Shown here piece by piece: positions 7,153 through 13,587 of a stretch of 16,816 bases of DNA. The position numbers and the translations under genes are program-made. Below the pieces are notes generated by a model. That model saw only the letters and a program-made list of their open reading frames with translations, did no database searches and was not told the DNA's origin. Origin of the DNA: JBMZCV01 sp049613665 (GTDB lineage: Bacteria > Bacteroidota > Bacteroidia > Chitinophagales > UBA2359); contig JBMZCV010000118.1 of assembly GCA_049613665.1 (NCBI GenBank), positions 1 through 16,816 on the forward strand, written 5' to 3'. The first letter of the stretch is position 1. Each line of letters starts with the position of its first letter.

Positions 7153-8202
7153 ATGAAAATAGCAATTATTCACGACAAACTGATATGGAAAGGTGGCTTA
7201 GAGACACGCCTCCGAAATTATGTGAGTTATTTTTTGGAACAAGGACACGACATAACGATTATTTATAATAAAAAAGCTGCTGATGTTAATTTTTCTGAAC
7301 ATGTGCATTTGCAAAAAATGAGACGTTTGTGGTTTCCAAAAAGCCTGCGAAAGTGGCATTTTAGTGAGCAGACGGCTAGTTTTTTGAAGCAAAACAAGTT
7401 TGATGCAAGCCTTTCATTGGGGCGTACTGCTCATCAAGATGCTGTTTTGGCACCAGGCAATCATTTGGGCTATTTGGCGGCCACCGAAAAATCGTGGCGA
7501 AGCTTTGACGACCGTATGCAGATTTTTATGGACAAACAATCATTCAAGCATTCGAAAGTGATTTTTGCGGCTTCGCAAATGATAAAAAACGAACTTAAAT
7601 CTTTGTATAATGTAGCAGAGCAAAAAATAAAAGTGCTATATCCGCCCCTAAATACAGAACATTTCACAAGCAAACCGCCTCTTGAAAAAAGCCTTTTGCA
7701 AAAAAAATATGGCTTTGATGCTCAAAAAACATCGTTTCTTTTCGTCTCGACAGGCCATCGACGAAAAGGCTTGCCGCTTTTGCTACAACTTTTTGAGGAG
7801 CTAGACAAAACAAAATTTGAACTGCTAGTAGCTGGCTATCCTAAAATTTATAGCAATTTAGAAAATGTGAAATATATTGGCTTTCAGACCGAAATGAATG
7901 AGTTGTATCATGCCACCGATTATTTTATTTTGCCAGCCTTATACGAGCCTTTTGGTCAGGTAGTAGCCGAAGCCTTGCAAGGCCAAACTCCTGTTATTAT
8001 TTCGCACAAAGTGGGTGCAAAAGAAGTTATTGGTCTCAATGAAGGCATTGTTGTTCCTTCTTTTGAGGTCTCCGATTGGAAGTATGAGATAGAGCATTTG
8101 GCAGACAAAAATCTAGTTGTAGCACCAAATTTTGCAGAGCGAAACCGTTTGAGTTTGCCTTATCATGCCGAAATAATTTTAGATACACTCAAGAATTTAT
8201 AA
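7153..8202 (+). CDS. GT4-family glycosyltransferase (WaaG-like GT-B fold)
   Basis: A 349-residue GT-B retaining glycosyltransferase. The N-terminal Rossmann domain begins MKIAIIHDKL with the glycine loop GGLETR (14-19), typical for acceptor binding. The nucleotide-sugar domain begins near 190; FVSTGHRRKG (197-206) supplies the basic phosphate-binding residues (R203, R204, K205). The E-X7-E signature is E265-P-F-G-Q-V-V-A-E273. The pattern resembles WaaG and related LPS-core or capsule transferases, so a role in surface glycan assembly at the inner membrane face is likely, but donor and acceptor are unknown. It follows the permease gene by 87 bp on the same strand and may be co-transcribed with it, although a palindrome in the gap could be a separate control site. 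Confidence 0.88.
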   Translation: MKIAIIHDKLIWKGGLETRLRNYVSYFLEQGHDITIIYNKKAADVNFSEHVHLQKMRRLWFPKSLRKWHFSEQTASFLKQNKFDASLSLGRTAHQDAVLAPGNHLGYLAATEKSWRSFDDRMQIFMDKQSFKHSKVIFAASQMIKNELKSLYNVAEQKIKVLYPPLNTEHFTSKPPLEKSLLQKKYGFDAQKTSFLFVSTGHRRKGLPLLLQLFEELDKTKFELLVAGYPKIYSNLENVKYIGFQTEMNELYHATDYFILPALYEPFGQVVAEALQGQTPVIISHKVGAKEVIGLNEGIVVPSFEVSDWKYEIEHLADKNLVVAPNFAERNRLSLPYHAEIILDTLKNL

Positions 8203-8309
8203 AAAAAGCTGACTAAATAAATCCTTATACGCAATGGCCCGCTTTTTGTAATATTTCTAACATTATACATAAATAAGCTAAGTTAACCTAATAAAATCAA
8301 TCTTATACC

Positions 8310-9578
8310 ATGTTCAAAACAGGAGTCGGAGCGGAGCAAATATATTTGAGTTTAATAAAAATTGTTTGTATCAGCAATATCGTAAATATGTTTTTAATTA
8401 CTTTTTTAGAACAAAACTTCCTTTATTTCGTTCTTCCTGTAGTTACATTTTTAATAATGGGCGTATCTTTTACTTTTTATAAAAAAAATAAAGTACAAAT
8501 TGCTTATCATATTCTTATCTCTGGGTTTCTTATTTTTTTTGCAGTTACATTTCCGTATCTTGGCAATTATAGATCAATGATTTTGGCTTTTCCATTTGGC
8601 ACTATTTGTAGCAATTTGATGTTTGAAAATCGAAAGGTAAACATTATTTACACCATTTTATCGATAGCTTGTGGCATTGTTTTTTTGCTCATTGTTTTTA
8701 ACCACACTGCAGGCTTGGATAGCAAGCTACTGATTTTAGAAATTTTTTATCTAGTTACGTTTCTCATTACCACCTATGTGATGTCGAATATTTATTTGAG
8801 CAATCTGCTCATTTATAAAAAAACCGTAGCTGCAAGAGAACAAGCTATTCAACAAAGTAATGAGGAATTGCAAAAATATATTGCTTCAAACCTTGAGTTG
8901 GAAAATTTTGCATATTTAGCTTCTCACGATTTGCGGTCGCCACTCCAAAATGTCATCAGTTTTTCTAAGCTGCTCAATAGAAAGTTAAAACCCAAAATGA
9001 CAACGCAAGAGCAACAGTTTTTTCGCTATATTACCGAAGGTTCTGAGAGAATGCAAGAAACCATAGAAGCACTATTGCGTTTTTCGCTCGTAAACAATAA
9101 TGATATAATAGTAGAAAAATCTAATGTTATACAAATAATAGACGATATACAAAACGATTTGCACAGATTTATCGTTGATAACAAAGCTACTATTGTGGTA
9201 AATAATATGCCAGACGAAGTTTTTGTAGATGCCAAATTGTTTCGAGAATTGTTTCTAAATTTGATAAGCAATGCTATAAAATTTGCTAAAAAAGACGAAA
9301 ACCCAAAAATTGAAATTAGTTGTAAAGCAACCGAAAGACAATACGTTTTTAGCGTTAGCGACAACGGAATCGGTATAGAAGCCGAATCTCAAAACATTAT
9401 TTTTGGCATTTTTAAGCGGTTGCACCTGCAAGAAGAGTATGAAGGCACAGGCATTGGCTTGGCACTTTGCAGCAAAATCGTGGAAAAACACAATGGCAAA
9501 ATTTGGGTAGAAAGCGAGCTAGGAAAAGGCAGCACTTTTTATTTTACGATAATAAAAAAATTAGATGAAAAAATTTAA
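8310..9578 (+). CDS. membrane-bound sensor histidine kinase
   Basis: A 422-residue kinase. About six transmembrane helices fill residues 14-166, with only short loops between them, so the signal is probably sensed within or near the membrane. A coiled-coil linker (about 172-197) leads into the HisKA domain with the phospho-accepting His206 in ASHDLRSPL. The HATPase_c domain shows the N box (NLISNAIKF, 317-325), G1 box DNGIGI (351-356), F-box region FGIFKRL (365-371) and G2 box GTGIGLA (379-385), so it looks fully active. No PAS, GAF or receiver domain is present. Its end overlaps the response regulator start by 14 bp, implying translational coupling and a cognate pair. The ligand is unknown. 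Confidence 0.93.
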   Translation: MFKTGVGAEQIYLSLIKIVCISNIVNMFLITFLEQNFLYFVLPVVTFLIMGVSFTFYKKNKVQIAYHILISGFLIFFAVTFPYLGNYRSMILAFPFGTICSNLMFENRKVNIIYTILSIACGIVFLLIVFNHTAGLDSKLLILEIFYLVTFLITTYVMSNIYLSNLLIYKKTVAAREQAIQQSNEELQKYIASNLELENFAYLASHDLRSPLQNVISFSKLLNRKLKPKMTTQEQQFFRYITEGSERMQETIEALLRFSLVNNNDIIVEKSNVIQIIDDIQNDLHRFIVDNKATIVVNNMPDEVFVDAKLFRELFLNLISNAIKFAKKDENPKIEISCKATERQYVFSVSDNGIGIEAESQNIIFGIFKRLHLQEEYEGTGIGLALCSKIVEKHNGKIWVESELGKGSTFYFTIIKKLDEKI

Positions 9579-9975
9579 CTTCCTCATGTTTATTGATGAT
9601 AATGAAGGAACAAATTGCTACAATAAATTTATTGTTGATGAACTAAACATTACACAGAAAACTTTTTTTTTCCAAAAGGCAGAAAATGCTTTGCAATACT
9701 TTGAAACAATAGGTGAAAACGAAGATATAATATATCCAGATGTGATATTTTTGGACATTAATATGCCCAAAATAGATGGCTGGGCATTTATAGATAAGTA
9801 TAAAAAGATGCAGCCACGAAAAATATCACCTATCATTATGTTGAGTACTTCCTTGTCGCCACGAGACAAAGCAAAAATGAGTAACAATTCTTTTGTTTAT
9901 GGCTTTTGGGAAAAACCATTAGAAGAAGAACGAATCTTGGCGTTGCAAAAAATTTGGGCAAAAGGTATTTTATAG
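9565..9975 (+). CDS. single-domain response regulator (CheY/Rcp1-like)
   Basis: A 136-residue stand-alone receiver domain with no output domain. The acidic pocket is D11-D12 in FIDDNE, the phospho-accepting Asp64 is in FLDINMPKIDG, the switch Ser/Thr is in MLSTS (92-96) and the conserved Lys117 is in EKP. All residues needed for phosphorylation are present. The start codon lies inside the last codons of the histidine kinase gene, so it is almost certainly that kinase's partner. With no DNA-binding domain, it must act by protein-protein contact, for example in motility, polarity or a phosphorelay. Confidence 0.93.
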   Translation: MKKFNFLMFIDDNEGTNCYNKFIVDELNITQKTFFFQKAENALQYFETIGENEDIIYPDVIFLDINMPKIDGWAFIDKYKKMQPRKISPIIMLSTSLSPRDKAKMSNNSFVYGFWEKPLEEERILALQKIWAKGIL

Positions 9976-10326
9976 TTTGAATACAAAATTCAAAAACAAT
10001 ATATTTTGATAGCAACATTTTTCTTTTTTGAGTCTAAAAAAATATCTTTTTTCCAACCATACAAAAGCTACTTTTAACGACATTTAGCCGTCTATTTATG
10101 TGTTTGTTTTCCTAATTTATCTTTTAAAGTTTATTTTTGCCTTTTAAGTTAATGTTCAGATGTTTTTCGGTATGCAAAAGCGAAATAACATGCTGACTTT
10201 TCGATGCTTTGGCGAATCAAATACTACATGAAAATAGTGCTTGGCACTAAAAAGATAAATTTTGATTTTTTTCTTTCACTTTATGATTTTTAGAAAAAAG
10301 TGATAACACATAAATTTTATTCAAGT
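9976..10326. other. intergenic stretch before the receptor gene
   Basis: This is about 350 bp of AT-rich DNA without a convincing gene. It holds a weak 7-bp stem TTTGAAT/ATTCAAA at 9976-9994, directly after the response regulator stop but lacking a T-run, so it is not a convincing terminator. It also contains a promoter-like element at 10132-10139. Nothing else stands out. Confidence 0.5.
10132..10139 (+). promoter_or_regulatory. possible -7 element for the receptor operon (TATTTTTG)
   Basis: TATTTTTG matches TAnnTTTG. The nearest upstream TTTG (10103-10106) is 25 bp away, longer than usual. It would give a leader of about 180 nt before the receptor start. In such AT-rich DNA a chance match is possible. 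Confidence 0.3.
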
Positions 10327-12627
10327 ATGCAAAAAATAATGGCTACTTTATTATGCCTATGTTGCGGAATGCAACTTCTATTTGCCCAAGAACAGTTTAC
10401 GATAAGCGGATATCTGCGAGATGCCGCCACAGGCGAAGAGCTTTTATATGCCAATGTATCCGTAGATGGTACTACAAATGGTGTCACTACAAATTTGTAT
10501 GGTTTTTATTCTTTAACTTTGCCCAAAGGAAATTATACTATCAACTATACTTACATTGGATATGTGATGCAAGCTTTAGAAATAACACTAGATAGCGACA
10601 TCAGCCAAAATGTAGAACTAGCTACCAACTCTCAGAAGCTAGACGAGGTGATTGTGACGGGCGAAAGGGAAGACGAAAATATCACTAACACAGAAATGAG
10701 TGTCTTGTCGCTCGACATCAAAGAAATCAAAAAACTCCCCGTTTTATTTGGTGAGCAAGACATCTTAAAAACCATTCAATTGTTGCCTGGTGTGAGTGCT
10801 TCTTCAGAAGGTGGTAGCGGCTTTTTTGTGAGAGGTGGCGATGCCGACCAAAATTTGATTTTGCTCGACGAAGCACCTGTTTACAATGCTTCGCACTTGT
10901 TGGGTTTCTTTTCGGTTTTCAATTCCGATGCCTTAAAAGATGTAAAATTATATAAAGGTGGTATTCCTTCACAGTATGGCGGCCGTGCTTCTTCGGTAAT
11001 GGATGTGCGTATGAAAAACGGTAACATGAAAGAATGGGAAGTGATGGGCGGCATTGGCCTCATTTCGTCACGGTTGAGCGTAGAAGGCCCTTTCGTGAAA
11101 GACAAAGGTTCTATCAGCGTTTCGGCACGCCGAACTTATGCCGATATAGTTGCTGGTGCTGTCAATGAAGATTTTAGAGAAACGAGCTTGTATTTTTATG
11201 ATTTGAATGCAAAAGCAAATTATAAGATAAGCGACAAAGACCGTATTTATGCCTCCGCTTATTTGGGGCGTGATGTATTGGGTGTTGATGCTTTTGGCTT
11301 CGATTGGGGAAACAAAACTTTTACACTTCGTTGGAATCACATGTTTAGTTCCAAAATTTTTGCAAATACTTCCCTCGTTTATTCCGATTATGATTATGGT
11401 TTCAATATTGATGCTGCTGGTTTTGCGATAGATTTAGATGCTGGAATCTATGATTATAATTTGAAACAAGATTATACGTTTTTCTTAAATCCAAAAAATA
11501 AAATTGAATTTGGCTGGAACACGATTTACCACAAATTCAAACCTGTCGTTTTCAAGTTTGATGATACCATCATAGACCCTGCTCAAGAGCAACAAGCATT
11601 GGAAAGCGGTGTGTATGTGGCCAATACTCAAAAAGTCAATGACAAATTATCTTTGTATTATGGTTTGCGATTGAGTGCGATAAACAATATCGGCGAATAT
11701 ACCGACAAAACCTATGACGAAAACAATGAAGTATTGACAGAAACTTATCACGAAAAAGGTTCATTTTACAACACTTACTTCAATGTAGAGCCTCGTATCA
11801 ACGCTACTTATATTTTGAATGGCAGTAGCTCTTTCAAAGCTTCTTACAACCGAAATGTGCAGTATTTGCAGTTGCTTTCAAACAGCACTTCTGGCACTCC
11901 TACCGATATGTGGATTCCGAGTAGCACCTATGTAAAACCAACCCTTGCCGACCAAGTTGCTTTGGGATATTTCAGAAATTTCAAATCGAATGCCTACAAG
12001 TTTAGCGTAGAAGGCTACTATACCAATATGCAAAATGTAGTAGATTATGAAGACGGAGCAGAAACTTTTGGAAACCCAGACATAGAAGCCGAATTGGTAT
12101 TTGGAAAAGGCCGTGCCTATGGTTTAGAATTTTTGTTAGAAAAACAAAAAGGTAAATTTACAGGTTGGGCAAGTTATACTTTGAGCAAAACAGAGCGAAA
12201 ATTTGATGAAATAAGCAATGGCGAGTGGTTTTCGGCACGACAAGACCGAACGCACGACATTTCGCTAGTGGCAATGTATCAGCTTACTAGAAAAATCAGT
12301 CTGACGAGTAGTTGGGTTTATTACACAGGCGATGCAGTCACTTTTCCTGCTGGAAAATATTATATTGATGGCGACCTCGTCAATTTATATACCAAAAGAA
12401 ATGGCAGTCGTATGCCAGATTATCACCGTTTAGATTTGGGCTTAACATGGACACTTCGAGATACCGACCGTTTTTATAATGACTTAAATTTTTCGGTTTA
12501 CAACTTATATAGTCGCAAAAATGCTTATACCATTACTTTTGATGAAAGCGAAAGCGGACAAACGCAAGCTACTCGTTTAGCTTTATTTGGAGCTGTTCCT
12601 TCTATCACTTGGAATTTTAAGTTTTAA
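10327..12627 (+). CDS. TonB-dependent outer-membrane receptor with carboxypeptidase-like N-terminal domain
   Basis: A 766-residue outer-membrane receptor. The ATG at 10327 gives a compact signal peptide (MQKIMATLLCLCCGM...FAQ, cleaved near residue 20-21); an in-frame GTG at 10300 would add nine residues and cannot be excluded. Residues about 23-100 form the carboxypeptidase-regulatory-like Ig domain (ISGYLRDAATGEELLYANV, GFYSLTLPKGNYTI) common in Bacteroidota receptors. LDEVIVTGE (about 105-113) precedes the plug (about 130-235), with GFFVRGGDADQNLILLDEAP and the Ser/Gly-rich QYGGRASSVMDVR. The rest is a beta-barrel with many aromatic-ended strands, ending in SITWNFKF with a terminal Phe. It imports an unknown substrate powered by TonB/ExbBD. 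The next gene, a DUF4249-type lipoprotein, is probably its surface partner. Confidence 0.92.
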   Translation: MQKIMATLLCLCCGMQLLFAQEQFTISGYLRDAATGEELLYANVSVDGTTNGVTTNLYGFYSLTLPKGNYTINYTYIGYVMQALEITLDSDISQNVELATNSQKLDEVIVTGEREDENITNTEMSVLSLDIKEIKKLPVLFGEQDILKTIQLLPGVSASSEGGSGFFVRGGDADQNLILLDEAPVYNASHLLGFFSVFNSDALKDVKLYKGGIPSQYGGRASSVMDVRMKNGNMKEWEVMGGIGLISSRLSVEGPFVKDKGSISVSARRTYADIVAGAVNEDFRETSLYFYDLNAKANYKISDKDRIYASAYLGRDVLGVDAFGFDWGNKTFTLRWNHMFSSKIFANTSLVYSDYDYGFNIDAAGFAIDLDAGIYDYNLKQDYTFFLNPKNKIEFGWNTIYHKFKPVVFKFDDTIIDPAQEQQALESGVYVANTQKVNDKLSLYYGLRLSAINNIGEYTDKTYDENNEVLTETYHEKGSFYNTYFNVEPRINATYILNGSSSFKASYNRNVQYLQLLSNSTSGTPTDMWIPSSTYVKPTLADQVALGYFRNFKSNAYKFSVEGYYTNMQNVVDYEDGAETFGNPDIEAELVFGKGRAYGLEFLLEKQKGKFTGWASYTLSKTERKFDEISNGEWFSARQDRTHDISLVAMYQLTRKISLTSSWVYYTGDAVTFPAGKYYIDGDLVNLYTKRNGSRMPDYHRLDLGLTWTLRDTDRFYNDLNFSVYNLYSRKNAYTITFDESESGQTQATRLALFGAVPSITWNFKF

Positions 12628-12672
12628 CACAAACCGTTTATGTCATTTCTCATCAAAAACAAAAACACAATC

Positions 12673-13464
12673 ATGAAATTCTTAACATATTCAAGCTATA
12701 TAAGCAGCATATTTTTTTGCATCTTCTTTTTTTCGGCCTGCGAAGAGGTTATCATTTTAGACCTTGAAAAAGCAGAAAGGAGAGTTATCATTGAAGCCAA
12801 GCTCGACGCAAGTGCTATGACGGCTACGGTATTGCTTACGAAAAGCAACAATTTTTATGAAACAACTACGCCACAAACGGTTTCAGATGCCAATATCACA
12901 TTAGTCAGCGAAAATGGCCAAAGCTATACTTTTACTGAATCGGAAGAAGGAGTTTATGTAGCCAACGATGTTTTTGCTGCACCAGACGAAGTTTTTACGA
13001 TAAGTATTGAAAGCGAAAATGAAGTTTATCAAGCAACCGCTACTACACCTTATCCTGTGGCTTTGGATAGTCTTGTGTCAGATATTATTACCGCTCCTTT
13101 TAGTGGCGAAGAAATTATTAGCGTTTCGGCATATTGGACAGATTTGCCAGAGGTACTAAATTTTTATAGAGTGCGTACTTTCACAAACGACACACTTTTA
13201 ACAGGAGACTACAACTTGACAAATGATGATTTTACAACAGATAATGCTATGACTAGCTTTATCAGAAATGCTTTTGAAGAAGGCGATGAGGCTCGCATAC
13301 AATTGTTGAGTACCAATAGGGTTTATTACGATTATTTCTACCAAATATCAGTAGCTGGCGACTCCGATTCTACTACTCCCTTCAATCCTAAAGGCAATTT
13401 CGATAATGATGCTTTAGGCTATTTCGGCATTTATTTCGTTTCGGAAGAAATTATTAATTTGTAG
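12673..13464 (+). CDS. DUF4249-type outer-membrane lipoprotein, partner of the TonB-dependent receptor
   Basis: A 263-residue lipoprotein. The ATG at 12673 gives a Lys-start signal peptide ending in the lipobox FSAC, with the lipidated Cys at residue 23; an in-frame ATG at 12640 would add 11 residues. The residues just after Cys are Glu-Glu, compatible with the acidic export signals that send Bacteroidota lipoproteins to the cell surface. The mature protein fits the DUF4249 pattern: an opening beta segment (RRVIIEAKLD), a stretch resembling a carbohydrate-binding-like Ig fold, and the near-terminal ALGYFGIYFVSEE. DUF4249 genes usually lie directly downstream of a TonB-dependent receptor, as here (45 bp). 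Its function is unknown; it may cap the receptor or bind substrate. It is followed by a strong terminator. Confidence 0.82.
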   Translation: MKFLTYSSYISSIFFCIFFFSACEEVIILDLEKAERRVIIEAKLDASAMTATVLLTKSNNFYETTTPQTVSDANITLVSENGQSYTFTESEEGVYVANDVFAAPDEVFTISIESENEVYQATATTPYPVALDSLVSDIITAPFSGEEIISVSAYWTDLPEVLNFYRVRTFTNDTLLTGDYNLTNDDFTTDNAMTSFIRNAFEEGDEARIQLLSTNRVYYDYFYQISVAGDSDSTTPFNPKGNFDNDALGYFGIYFVSEEIINL

Positions 13465-13496
13465 GTGAAATAGTGCTTTTCTAAAAATAACAAACG

Positions 13497-13558
13497 ATTA
13501 TCATTACGAAAGTTTTTTGTTGCATAGCAAAAGATTTTTGTAATGATAATTTTTTTTA
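13497..13558. terminator. intrinsic terminator after the receptor/lipoprotein pair
   Basis: ATTATCATTAC (13497-13507) pairs perfectly with GTAATGATAAT (13540-13550), and a smaller TTGC/GCAA stem folds inside. A run of eight T follows on the plus strand. In the minus direction the hairpin is followed by CGTTTGTTATTTTT, so it may also stop the convergent Roco gene (ends 13588). Confidence 0.8.
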
Positions 13559-13587
13559 TTGTTCAAAAAAATACGTTCAACGTGCCT

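Noticed and set aside
8201..8250. AAAAAGC...GCTTTTT inverted repeat after the glycosyltransferase gene as a terminator
   Set aside because: The 7-bp stem is mostly A/T and the loop is 31 bases, too weak to call a terminator.
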